From: Micromonospora sp. H61
GTDB taxonomy: Bacteria > Actinomycetota > Actinomycetes > Mycobacteriales > Micromonosporaceae
Direction of reading: 5' to 3'
DNA length: 64,000 bases
NCBI RefSeq assembly: GCF_018070325.1
Contig: NZ_JAGPXY010000028.1
Coordinates: 17,860-81,859 of the forward strand
The notes beneath the pieces were generated by a model. It did no database searches. It was not told the origin of the DNA and saw nothing but the letters and a program-made list of their open reading frames with translations. The translations under genes and the position numbers were made by a program. Numbering within the stretch: position 1 is the stretch's first letter; every line of letters starts with the position of its first letter. Positions 34,868 to 43,326 of this stretch are shown piece by piece.

Positions 34868-35362
34868 ATGGGCGTGGGAGCACCGGACCGTGAGGAGTAC
34901 GGGCCCCGGACCCGACCGCTGCCCTTCGAGCGCGGGACGGACGGCCCTCGGGTGATCATGGTGGGCATCGACGGCACCCGGACCTCCGAGCGGGCCGGCT
35001 CCTACGCCGCCGGCCTGGCCCGTCGGCAGGGCGCCGCGCTGGTGGTGGTCTTCGTCAGCTCGCCGAGCGGGCTGACCGCCCTGGTGCCCGGCATGGACGC
35101 CGGCGCGGTCCAGCGCACCCACGACGAGTTGGCCGACGAGCTGCGCCGGGAGTGCCGGCGTGGGGCCGAGCAGTGGGGCATTCCGGTGACCCTGCTGGTG
35201 CGGCGCGGCGACGCGTACGGCGAGCTGTGCGCGGCGGCCGACGAGTTCCAGGCCGACATGGTGGTCGTCGGCGCCTCCGAGCAGGCCGGACACCGGCTGG
35301 TCGGCTCGGTCGCCACCCGGCTGGTCCGCGCCGGCCGCTGGCCGGTAGTCGTGGTGCCCTGA
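34868..35362 (+). CDS. universal stress protein (UspA family)
   Basis: A 164-residue single Usp domain. A 25-residue hydrophilic lead precedes VIMVGIDGTRTSERA. The ATP-binding signature G-x2-G-x9-G(S/T) appears as GASEQAGHRLVGSVATRLV, so nucleotide binding is likely. It immediately follows the MFS exporter gene. Confidence 0.87.
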   Translation: MGVGAPDREEYGPRTRPLPFERGTDGPRVIMVGIDGTRTSERAGSYAAGLARRQGAALVVVFVSSPSGLTALVPGMDAGAVQRTHDELADELRRECRRGAEQWGIPVTLLVRRGDAYGELCAAADEFQADMVVVGASEQAGHRLVGSVATRLVRAGRWPVVVVP

Positions 35363-35406
35363 TAACCCGTCGCGGTATGTCCGAGGTGCCGGGCAGGATG
35401 CGCGGC

Positions 35407-35928
35407 ATGACCTGGATCGCGCCGGAGATCACCCGGACCCCCGAACCGTACGTCGGCGACGAGCGCACCATGCTCGACGGCTGGCTCGACTACCACCGAC
35501 AGACGCTGCTACTCAAGTGCGCCGGCCTGACCGAGGAGCAGTTGCGGACGCCGAGCGTGGAACCGTCCGGGCTGACCCTGCTCGGCCTGGTCCGGCACCT
35601 GGCCGAGGTGGAGGCCTGGTGGTTCCGGGAGAACTTCGCCGGCGAGCCTGTCGACTACCCGTACTTCACCCCGGACAACCCGGACGCCGACCACGACGTC
35701 AGCGCCGCCGACGCCGCTGCCGACTTCGCCATCTTCCACCGCGAGGTGGCGCTGGCCCGCGAGGCCGCCGCCGGCCACTCGCTCGACCAGACGTTCACCG
35801 AGGTCGGCGCGAAGAAGCGCACCTTCAACCTGCGCTGGGTGTACGTGCACATGATCGAGGAGTACGCCCGGCACAACGGCCACGCCGACCTGATCCGGGA
35901 ACGCATCGACGGCGTCACCGGCGAGTGA
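35407..35928 (+). CDS. DinB superfamily protein (DUF664)
   Basis: A 173-residue four-helix-bundle protein. RHLAEVEAWWFRENF near residue 75 and HMIEEYARHNGHADLIRE near the end supply the three metal-ligand His positions of the DinB/mycothiol-dependent fold. DUF664 proteins may act as thiol-dependent transferases; the reaction is unknown. ATG 35407 was taken; ATG 35377 would add 10 residues. It converges on the HAD gene with only 7 bp between the stops. Confidence 0.85.
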   Translation: MTWIAPEITRTPEPYVGDERTMLDGWLDYHRQTLLLKCAGLTEEQLRTPSVEPSGLTLLGLVRHLAEVEAWWFRENFAGEPVDYPYFTPDNPDADHDVSAADAAADFAIFHREVALAREAAAGHSLDQTFTEVGAKKRTFNLRWVYVHMIEEYARHNGHADLIRERIDGVTGE

Positions 35929-35935
35929 CGAACGC

Positions 35936-36556
35936 TCAATAGTCCAGGGCCGCCCGCAGGTAACGCAGGTCGGCGTGGCCGCCCCACCGGTGCGCCGACA
36001 GCCCGGCGGCCCGGGCACCCCGCACGGCCCAGTCCTCGTCGTCGACGCAGAGGACCCGGGCCGGCGGGGTGGCCAGGGCCACGCAGGCGGCCTTGAAGTA
36101 TTCCGGAGCCGGCTTGTGCACGCCGATGACCGAGGAGTTGACCACCACGTCCAGCTCGCCGACCAGGCCGAGCGCGGCCAGGTCGGCGTCGAGCAGGTCG
36201 GTGGCGTTGGTGCCCAGCCCGACCCGGACGCCCGCCGCACGGACCTCCCGAACGAACGCCAGCACCTCCTGGTCGACCTCTCCCCGGTAGCTCTGCCACT
36301 GCTCCACAGCGGCGCGGGCCCGTTCCGGGCTGCCCACCGACTCGGCGAGGGCGTCCGCCACGCTGTTCATCCACTCGGCGTGGTTGACCTGGCCGGTGAG
36401 CACCGGCTGGAGCCGCCCCCACTGCATGGCGATCTCACCGAGCACGCCCTCGGAGAGGCCGTACTCCCGCTCGACAACGGCAGCCACCGCCGGGTCCCAC
36501 CGGCGCAGTACGCCGTCGAAGTCCAGCAGGAGCGCCGTCGCGCGTTCCCGAGCCAC
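35936..36556 (-). CDS. HAD-family hydrolase
   Basis: A 206-residue haloacid-dehalogenase-fold phosphatase. Motif I is LLLDFDGVLRRWD, motif II has GTNAT, the Lys motif is VHKPAPEYF and motif IV is LCVDDEDW. The small helical cap suggests a sugar or nucleotide phosphatase; the substrate is unknown. Its GTG start shares one base with the smc stop (TAGTG), so it is co-translated with smc. Confidence 0.88.
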   Translation of the reverse strand: MARERATALLLDFDGVLRRWDPAVAAVVEREYGLSEGVLGEIAMQWGRLQPVLTGQVNHAEWMNSVADALAESVGSPERARAAVEQWQSYRGEVDQEVLAFVREVRAAGVRVGLGTNATDLLDADLAALGLVGELDVVVNSSVIGVHKPAPEYFKAACVALATPPARVLCVDDEDWAVRGARAAGLSAHRWGGHADLRYLRAALDY

Positions 36557-39500
36557 TACCCGTTCTCCTCGCCGCGGCCGTGCCGCTGGTCGTCCTCGTC
36601 GGCCCGGTTGAGCCGTTGGCTGATCACCTGAGTGACCCCACTGCGCATGGTCACGCCGTAGAGCGCGTCGGCGATCTCCATCGTCCGCTTCTGGTGCGTG
36701 ATGACGATCAGCTGACTCTTCTCGCGCAACTGTGCCAGCAACGTGATCAGCCGGCCCAGGTTGACGTCGTCCAGGGCCGCCTCCACCTCGTCCATGATGT
36801 AGAACGGGCTGGGCCGGGCGCGGAAGATCGCCACCAACATGGCCACCGCGGTCAGCGACCGCTCGCCACCGGAGAGCAGTGACAGCCGCTTGATCTTCTT
36901 GCCCGGCGGGCGGGCCTCCACCTCGACGCCGGTGGTGAGCAGGTCGTCCGGTTCGGTGAGGATCAGCCGTCCCTCGCCACCGGGGAAGAGGACTGTGAAC
37001 ACCTGCTCGAACTCCCGGGCGGTGTCCTCGAAGGCGCTGGCGAAGACCTCCAGGATCCGCTCGTCCACGTCCTTGACCACTGTGAGCAGGTCCCGACGGG
37101 TGGCCTTGAGGTCCTCCAACTGCTCGGAGAGGAACTTGAAACGCTCCTCCAGCGCGGCGAACTCCTCCAGCGCGAGTGGGTTGACCTTGCCGAGCAGGGC
37201 GAGTTCGCGTTCCGCCTTGGCGGCCCGCTTCTCCTGCACCGGCCGCTCGTAGCGCACCGGTTCGGGCACCGGCAGACCGTCACGTTCGGCCGCCGCGACG
37301 TCCACCTGGGTCGGCGGAACGGGCTGAGTCGGACCGTACTCGGCGACCAGCGTCTCCACGTCCAGCCCGAAGTCCTCGGCGGCCTTCGCCTCCAACTGCT
37401 CGATGCGCAGCCGCTGCTCCGCGCGGGCCACCTCGTCGCGGTGCACCTGGCTGGTCAGCCGCTCCAACTCCGCGCCGAGCCGCTTGGCGGCACCGCGTAC
37501 CTCCTGAAGCTCCGCCTCCCGTGCGGCGCGCTCGAGGGCGACCGCGTCACGGTGCTCCGCTGCCGTCGCGATCGAGGTGGTCAGCCGGGTCAGCGCCTCC
37601 CGGGCGCCACCGGCGACGGACCGGGCGATGCCCGCGCCCCGGGCGCGGGCGGCCCGGCGGGCCGCCGCGCGTTCCCGGGCGGCCCGCTCCGCGGCGGCCT
37701 GCCGCGCGAGCGAGTCGGCCCGGCCGGCGATCGAGGAGACCCGCTCCTCGGCGGTACGCACGGCGAGCCGGACCTCCATCTCGTTCTGCCGGGCCTGCGG
37801 CACCATGGCCGCCAGCTGATCCCGCTCCTCGGTCGAGGGCTCGGCGTCGACCGGGGTCTCCTCGGCCAGCCGTAGCCGCTCCTCCAGCTCGGCGAGCGCC
37901 GTGAGGTCCCGTTGCCGGGCGGCCTCGGCGCGGGAGCGGGAGTCGCCGAGCCGGTCGGTCTCGGCCTTCGCGGAACGGGCCGCCGCGCCCAGCTCGGCCA
38001 GCCGGCGAGCGGCGGCGTTGCGGTGGCTCTCCGCCTCGCGCTTCTCGGCGGCGGCGTGCTGCACGGCCTCCTTGGCTGCCGCCACCTCGGCGCGCGCCTC
38101 GACCAACTGATCACGCAGCTCCAGGCCAGCGCGTTCGGCGGTGACCCGGTTGGCGCGGGCCTCCTCGACGGCTGCCTGCACCTCGATGTAGCTGGGGGCC
38201 TTGGCCGACCCGCCCGCCGCCGCGTACGCCCCGACCACGTCACCGTCCGGGGTGACCGCCCGCAGCTCGGGGTTGCTGGCGACCAGCTCGGCGGCGGCGG
38301 CGAGATCGTCGACGAGCGCCACGTCCCGCAGGGCCCGGTGCACCGCCGGACGCAGCTCGGCGCTGCACTCCACCAGGTCGGGCGCCCACCGGGCGTCGTC
38401 CGGCAGCTTCGGGCGCAGCGCGTCGGCGGAGCCGGTCATACCGGGACCGGCCGGACTGCCGACCAGCAGGCCGGCCCGGCCGGCGTCGGAGATCTTCAAC
38501 AGCCGCATCGCCTCGACGGCCTCGTCCACCCCGCTGACGGCGACCGCGTCGGCGAGCCCGCCGAGCGCGGCGGCCAGCGCGGCCTCGTGACCGGGCGCGA
38601 CGGTGAGCAACCCGGCGAGGCTGCCGAGCAGACCGGGCACGTCCCCGGCGCGGGCGAGCAGCGCCCCGGCGCCGTCCTTGCGCCGCAGCCCCAGGGCGAG
38701 AGCCTCCTCGCGGGCCTTCCAGGTGGCCGCGTCCTTCTCCGCCGCCCGCTCGGCGTCGGACAGCGATCGGACGGTGGCCTGGGCCCGTTCCTGCACGGCG
38801 ACCGCCTCGGCGTGCCGGGCGTCCAGGTCCGCGTTGTCCCGGTCGGCCTCGGTGGACTGGGCGGCGACCGCGTCCAGGTCGGCCTGCGCCTGCTCGGCGC
38901 GGCCCAGCGCGTCGGCGTGCGCGATGGCGAGGCGTTCGATCTCCTCGCCGGCGCTGGTGGTCCGGGCCCGGGCGGAGTTGACCTGGCCGGTGAGCCGGGC
39001 CATCCCCTCGCGCCGGTCGGCGATGGCCTTGGCCGCGGCGACCAGCTCACGCTCGGCGGCGGCCAACTGCCGCTCCAACTCCTGGCGGTGCTCGACCGCC
39101 TCGGCGAGTCGGATCTGGTCGTCGGTGAGCGCGCCGCGTAGCTCCTCCTCCTGCTCGCGGACGCGTTCCGCCTCGGCCTCCAGCTGGTCCGGGTCGCGGC
39201 CGGGCCGCTCGTCGTCGCCGGTGGCGCTGAGGTGCCGCAGCCGTTCCCGGGCCAACTGCTCGATCGAGCGGAAGCGTTCCTGGAGGGCGGAGAGCTTGTA
39301 CCAGGTGTCCTGGGCGGCGGCGAGCAGCGGCGCGTCCTCCGCGAGGGCGGCCTCCAACTCGCCGAGCCGGCCCTGCACCTCGGCGTGCTCACCCTCGATC
39401 TGCTCGCGCCGCTCGCGCAGCGCGGTCTCGTCGGCGATCTCCCGGTCGAGGGTGGTCCGCAGGGTGGCGAGGTCGTCGGCGAGCAGCCGAAGCCGGGCGT

Positions 39501-40170
39501 CGCGCAGGTTGGCCTGGATGGCGGCGGCGCGCCGGGCCACCTCGGCCTGCCGGCCCAACGGCTTGAGCTGACGACGCAGTTCGGCCGTCAGGTCGGTCAG
39601 GCGATTGAGATTCACCTGCATCGCGTCGAGCTTGCGCAGCGCCTTTTCCTTGCGCTTGCGGTGCTTGAGGACGCCGGCCGCCTCCTCGATGAACGCCCGG
39701 CGGTCCTCCGGCTTGGCGTGCAGCATGCCGTCGAGGCGGCCCTGCCCCACGATGATGTGCATCTCCCGGCCAATGCCGGAGTCGGAGAGCAGCTCCTGGA
39801 TGTCGAGCAACCGGCACGAGTTGCCGTTGATCTCGTACTCGCTCTCGCCGGAGCGGAACATCCGGCGGGTGATGGAGACCTCGGTGTACTCGATCGGCAG
39901 CGCGCCGTCGGTGTTGTCGATGGTGAGGGTGACCTCGGCGCGACCCAGCGGCGCCCGGCCGGCGGTGCCGGCGAAGATGACGTCCTCCATCTTGCCGCCG
40001 CGGAGGGCCTTGGCGCCCTGCTCGCCGAGGACCCAGGCGATGGCGTCGACGACGTTGGACTTGCCCGAGCCGTTCGGGCCCACCACACAGGTGATCCCGG
40101 GCTCCAGCTTCAACGTCGTCGCGGAGGCGAAGGACTTGAAACCCTTCACCGTCAGGCTCTTGAGATACAC
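36556..40170 (-). CDS. smc: chromosome segregation protein SMC
   Basis: A 1204-residue condensin subunit. The N-terminal head has Walker A VVGPNGSGKSNVVDAI (about residues 31-46) and a Q-loop. Two long coiled coils flank a hinge around residues 510-660 (LLGSLAGLLTV...AVTPDGDVVGAY). The C-terminal head has the ABC signature LSGGERSLTAVAM and Walker B FYIMDEVEAALDD. Length is normal. It works with ScpA/ScpB, not in this window. Followed by a co-translated HAD gene. Confidence 0.97.
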   Translation of the reverse strand: MYLKSLTVKGFKSFASATTLKLEPGITCVVGPNGSGKSNVVDAIAWVLGEQGAKALRGGKMEDVIFAGTAGRAPLGRAEVTLTIDNTDGALPIEYTEVSITRRMFRSGESEYEINGNSCRLLDIQELLSDSGIGREMHIIVGQGRLDGMLHAKPEDRRAFIEEAAGVLKHRKRKEKALRKLDAMQVNLNRLTDLTAELRRQLKPLGRQAEVARRAAAIQANLRDARLRLLADDLATLRTTLDREIADETALRERREQIEGEHAEVQGRLGELEAALAEDAPLLAAAQDTWYKLSALQERFRSIEQLARERLRHLSATGDDERPGRDPDQLEAEAERVREQEEELRGALTDDQIRLAEAVEHRQELERQLAAAERELVAAAKAIADRREGMARLTGQVNSARARTTSAGEEIERLAIAHADALGRAEQAQADLDAVAAQSTEADRDNADLDARHAEAVAVQERAQATVRSLSDAERAAEKDAATWKAREEALALGLRRKDGAGALLARAGDVPGLLGSLAGLLTVAPGHEAALAAALGGLADAVAVSGVDEAVEAMRLLKISDAGRAGLLVGSPAGPGMTGSADALRPKLPDDARWAPDLVECSAELRPAVHRALRDVALVDDLAAAAELVASNPELRAVTPDGDVVGAYAAAGGSAKAPSYIEVQAAVEEARANRVTAERAGLELRDQLVEARAEVAAAKEAVQHAAAEKREAESHRNAAARRLAELGAAARSAKAETDRLGDSRSRAEAARQRDLTALAELEERLRLAEETPVDAEPSTEERDQLAAMVPQARQNEMEVRLAVRTAEERVSSIAGRADSLARQAAAERAARERAAARRAARARGAGIARSVAGGAREALTRLTTSIATAAEHRDAVALERAAREAELQEVRGAAKRLGAELERLTSQVHRDEVARAEQRLRIEQLEAKAAEDFGLDVETLVAEYGPTQPVPPTQVDVAAAERDGLPVPEPVRYERPVQEKRAAKAERELALLGKVNPLALEEFAALEERFKFLSEQLEDLKATRRDLLTVVKDVDERILEVFASAFEDTAREFEQVFTVLFPGGEGRLILTEPDDLLTTGVEVEARPPGKKIKRLSLLSGGERSLTAVAMLVAIFRARPSPFYIMDEVEAALDDVNLGRLITLLAQLREKSQLIVITHQKRTMEIADALYGVTMRSGVTQVISQRLNRADEDDQRHGRGEENG

Positions 40171-40519
40171 CTACTCGATCCTCGTCCGGTGGCCGCCGTA
40201 CCGTCGCCGGCTGTGGGGACCTGGGTGAACTCGCAGACTAACCCGCCGGTCGGAGCGGCCCGGCACGCGACCCGCCCCGCGTCGCGTCGACAGTGGGCGT
40301 GCTGTTGTCCGGGAGACCGCGAGAAAGACAAGCGCCTTTCATGATCGGCTTATCCGCCGACGCGCTTTTCGGTAACTGTGCGGCGTGCTTCCCGCACGAT
40401 CTGCCGCAAGATCATGAATCGTCGGCGCCGAAAAGACCCCCGGACAGTGTTACGCGCCGGCACAGAGGTGTCGGCGCGCATTTTTGCGATGGTGCGATTC
40501 AGTTTTTACGACCTGAAGA
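40171..40519. other. 349-bp non-coding region upstream of smc with inverted repeats
   Basis: Between the smc start and the small coiled-coil gene there is no supported gene. Two interleaved inverted repeats are visible: TTCATGATC (40338-40346) with GATCATGAA (40410-40418), and CTTTTCGG (40365-40372) with CCGAAAAG (40428-40435). AT-richer stretches flank them. It presumably holds the smc promoter and the end of the upstream unit; a small RNA cannot be excluded. Confidence 0.4.
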
Positions 40520-40714
40520 TCAGGTCAGCGCCGGCTCGGCCAGACGGAGCAGATCGTCCGCCTCCGCCGCAGCCGCCGCGAGCCGATCATTGTCGGCACG
40601 CAGACGCGTGATCTCGAACTCCAGTGCCTGAACCCTGGCACGCAGTCGGGTGACCTCGTCGAGCAGACGCCGGTCGGGCGCTGCACCTACGTGGCCGTAG
40701 AGGGCCTTCGCCAT
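40520..40714 (-). CDS. small conserved coiled-coil protein
   Basis: A 64-residue protein, MAKALYGHVG followed by a leucine-heptad coiled coil (RRLLDEVTRLRARVQALEFEITRLRADNDRL). I recognise it as a small conserved actinobacterial protein of unknown function. AAGGAG lies 6 bases before ATG 40714, supporting expression. It is transcribed alone, divergent from the CAP-domain gene. Confidence 0.75.
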   Translation of the reverse strand: MAKALYGHVGAAPDRRLLDEVTRLRARVQALEFEITRLRADNDRLAAAAAEADDLLRLAEPALT

Positions 40715-41085
40715 GCTGACTCCTTGATATGCGCTGCCGGAAAGGCCGGCCAACGCGCGCCCATTTGTACGCGGCTGTCATTCCAGGCTGTATCTGGGCA
40801 TGACCGGGCGCGACTGGCGACACCTATATATTGAGCCGCAAACCCCTCCTTCGTCAAGTTCTCGCAGGCCGTAGATCATCTCTACGTCGACCTGTCCACT
40901 TGTCGGGGGGCTGCCGCAAGGCACGGACACTCTCTGTCCGGACGCCTTTACTGTACGCCCGGATTCACGGAAGTCCGCACCCTGGCGTCCGACTTCCCCT
41001 TAACTCTTTCTTAGCCACGTTGCCGCAGGTCGTAGGCGCGCCGTAGCGTCACCCCGGCCCGCAACCGACCCCTGGAGGCATAGGC
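40715..41085. promoter_or_regulatory. 371-bp divergent intergenic region
   Basis: It separates the small coiled-coil gene (minus) and the CAP-domain protein gene (plus). It contains an AT-rich CCTATATATTGAG block near 40822-40834 that may be a -10 region for either direction, and TTAACTCTTTCTTAG near 41000. CTGGAGGCATAG before GTG 41086 is the ribosome site of the CAP gene. The plus-strand frame 40831-41046 shows no coding bias. Confidence 0.4.
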
Positions 41086-42243
41086 GTGTACGGCTGGACC
41101 GATCCGATGGACCCGAACGGCGCCCCCCGGCGCGCCGAGGGACCGACCGACGAGCCGGCCTGGCTGCACGACCGCCCGGAGCCCCGCTCGGCCTACCTCT
41201 TCGGCGACGAGCCCGGTCAGCCGGGCGACGAGTGGCACCGGGAGCAGCCCACCGGCGGCGGCCGGCAGTCCGACCCCTTGACGCCCGCCGACGCCCACAC
41301 CGCCGCCTGGCCGGCCCCGCAGCCGGAAGACCAGACCGGCGGCTGGGACGACAACCGCCCGGCCCAGGACGCCACCGGCGGCTGGCATACCGAGACGGCC
41401 GGCGGCTGGCACACCGACACCGACCCGGAGACCACCGACGAGTGGCGCGGCACCGCCGAGACCGGGCGGCCCGGCGAGGGACGGCACCGCTCCCCACGCC
41501 GCTGGCGCCGGCCGCTGATGATCGGGGGCGCCGCCGCGGCCGCCACCCTCGTGGTGAGCTTCGGCGTCGGCGCGCTCACCCTGCCCGGCGGTGACGACGG
41601 GGCCGCGCAGCCGACAGCCGTCGACGACACCTTCGCCACGTCGGCCGCGCCGACCGGAGAGCCGGCGCTGGACACCCTCGCCGCACCCTCCCCGTCAACG
41701 ATCCCCACCCCGGCGTCTCCGAGCCCGTCGCCGAGCAAGGTCGTCAAGCCCACCCCGGCGGCGTCGCGGAGCACCGCCGCGTCGCGCCGCAGCGTCGAGC
41801 GCAGCAGCGCGCCGAGCAACACCGGCGGCTCCACCGGTTCCAACGGCTCCAGCGGCTCCGTCAGCGCCCAGGCCCGCGAGGTGGTGGACCTGGTCAACGC
41901 CGAGCGGGCCAAGGCCGGTTGCAAGGCGCTGAGCATCGACGACAAGCTGATGACGGCCGCCCAGCGGCACAGCCAGGACCAGGCCGACAACCAGGATATG
42001 TCGCACACCGGCAGCGACGGCAGCAACGCCGGCGCCCGGCTGGACCGGGTCGGCTACGCCTGGCGCACGTACGGCGAGAACGTGGCCTGGAACCAGAAGA
42101 CCCCGGCCGCGGTGATGGACGCGTGGATGAACAGCTCGGGCCACCGGGCCAACATCCTGAACTGCGCGTTCACCGAGATCGGCGTCGGCATCGCCAGCAG
42201 CAACGGGCCGTACTGGACGCAGGTCTTCGCCGCGCCGCGCTGA
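41086..42243 (+). CDS. membrane-anchored CAP-domain (SCP/PR1) protein
   Basis: A 385-residue protein in four parts: a hydrophilic cytoplasmic N-terminus rich in Trp/Pro/Asp repeats (1-140, with several GGWHTDT-like units), a basic stretch and one membrane helix (RRWRRPLMIGGAAAAATLVVSFGVGAL), a Pro/Ser/Thr-rich wall-spanning linker, and a CAP domain (about 265-385: VVDLVNAERAKAGCKAL, MSHTGSDGSNAGARL, YGENVAW, WMNSSGHRANILN). The CAP His and Glu positions are present. Many bacterial homologues have no known activity. GTG start behind GGAGG. Confidence 0.87.
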   Translation: MYGWTDPMDPNGAPRRAEGPTDEPAWLHDRPEPRSAYLFGDEPGQPGDEWHREQPTGGGRQSDPLTPADAHTAAWPAPQPEDQTGGWDDNRPAQDATGGWHTETAGGWHTDTDPETTDEWRGTAETGRPGEGRHRSPRRWRRPLMIGGAAAAATLVVSFGVGALTLPGGDDGAAQPTAVDDTFATSAAPTGEPALDTLAAPSPSTIPTPASPSPSPSKVVKPTPAASRSTAASRRSVERSSAPSNTGGSTGSNGSSGSVSAQAREVVDLVNAERAKAGCKALSIDDKLMTAAQRHSQDQADNQDMSHTGSDGSNAGARLDRVGYAWRTYGENVAWNQKTPAAVMDAWMNSSGHRANILNCAFTEIGVGIASSNGPYWTQVFAAPR

Positions 42244-42359
42244 CCGCGCGTCGTTCCCGCCCCCGCGCTCGTTGACCCGGTGAGGTACGTCGGGCCGGAG
42301 CGTGGGGGCCGCGTACCGGTGCGGGCGGCGACCGGCCGCCCGGGACCCGGGAGCTGCCG

Positions 42360-43202
42360 ATGCGGATCCGGCCGCGGCGACGCGTCGCCGTACGCCCACT
42401 GCGCCGCCTCCTGTCCGCCTGCGTCGCTCTCGTGCTCCTGGTGCCGGCGTACGGGTGCCGGCCCGCACTGACCCCGCCCGGCGCGCCCACCGCGTGGCCG
42501 GCGACGCAGGCCCGGCACTGGCAGTGGCAGTGGCAGCTCAGCGGCCCGCTCGACCCGGCGGTGGACGCCCACGTCTTCCTCCTCGACCCGGTGGCCACCA
42601 CCGCCGCACAGACCGCCGACCTGCGCTCCCGGGACCGCCGGTTGATCTGCCAGGTGAACGTGGGATCGGTCCGCTCCGACGACCCGGACGCCAGCCGGTT
42701 TCCGGACGTCGTCCGGGGCGCCGGCGGGCGTCGACCCGACAGCCGGTGGCTGGACGTCCGGAGTTGGGACGCGCTCCGGCCGGTGCTGGCCGACCGGTTC
42801 CGGCTCTGCCGGGGCAAGGGCTTCGGCGCGGTGGCACTCTTCGACGCCGACGGGTACACGGCACGCACCGGCTTTCCGCTCGACTTCGACGACCAACTGC
42901 TGTTCAACCGCCGGCTCGCCGAGCTGGCCCGCTCGCTGAGCCTCTCCCCCGGGCTGGTCAACGACGTGCCGCAACTCGCCGCGCTGGCCCCGGACTTCGA
43001 CTTCGCGGTCAACGAGGAGTGCGTCCGGCTGGCCCAGTGCGCCAAACTGCTGCCGTTCAGCGACGTCGGCAAGCCGGTCTTCCACGTCGAGTACACCGGC
43101 TCGACCGACGACTTCTGTGTCACCACCGTCGGCTACGGCTTCGCGTCGATCCGCAAGAACCGCATGCTGGACGCCTCCCGGGAACCCTGCCCCCTCCCCT
43201 GA
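42360..43202 (+). CDS. GH114-like (endo-alpha-1,4-polygalactosaminidase family) secreted protein
   Basis: A 280-residue protein with a basic, hydrophobic signal region ending VLLVPAYGC, a possible lipobox. The TIM-barrel GH114 domain follows: WQWQLSGPLD, LICQVNVGSVR, DSRWLDVRSWDALRPVLADR, FDFAVNEEC and GKPVFHVEYTG. The family cleaves alpha-1,4-galactosaminan. Its usual acidic motif after KGFDAV (EPDN) reads ALFD here, so activity may be altered or lost, while the NEEC glutamate remains. It converges on the MMPL gene across a 68-bp palindromic repeat. Confidence 0.8.
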   Translation: MRIRPRRRVAVRPLRRLLSACVALVLLVPAYGCRPALTPPGAPTAWPATQARHWQWQWQLSGPLDPAVDAHVFLLDPVATTAAQTADLRSRDRRLICQVNVGSVRSDDPDASRFPDVVRGAGGRRPDSRWLDVRSWDALRPVLADRFRLCRGKGFGAVALFDADGYTARTGFPLDFDDQLLFNRRLAELARSLSLSPGLVNDVPQLAALAPDFDFAVNEECVRLAQCAKLLPFSDVGKPVFHVEYTGSTDDFCVTTVGYGFASIRKNRMLDASREPCPLP

Positions 43203-43226
43203 CCCCGTCCCCGCCCCCGTCCCCGC

Positions 43227-43294
43227 GATCTTGCACTTTCGGTTCCCGATTTGCCGGGTTGACCCCGCTACGTCGCGACAGAAAGTGCAAGATC
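43227..43294. repeat. 68-bp palindromic intergenic repeat, copy 1
   Basis: Terminal arms GATCTTGCACTTTC (43227-43240) and GAAAGTGCAAGATC (43281-43294) are perfect 14-bp inverted repeats. The same length and termini recur at 50167-50234 and 63790-63857. This copy lies between convergent genes and could also act as a terminator. Confidence 0.88.
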
Positions 43295-43326
43295 GGCAGG
43301 CAGGAGGGCGGAGGGGGTTCGGGTGG

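Noticed and set aside
33317..35293. A 658-codon open frame on the minus strand opposite the MFS and USP genes
   Set aside because: It is the antisense of genes with clear families; such frames are expected at this GC. The protein is low complexity (His/Gly/Asp/Arg-rich) and matches nothing.
40831..41046. 71-codon plus-strand frame upstream of the CAP-domain gene
   Set aside because: No codon bias, no ribosome site; it lies across the probable promoter.
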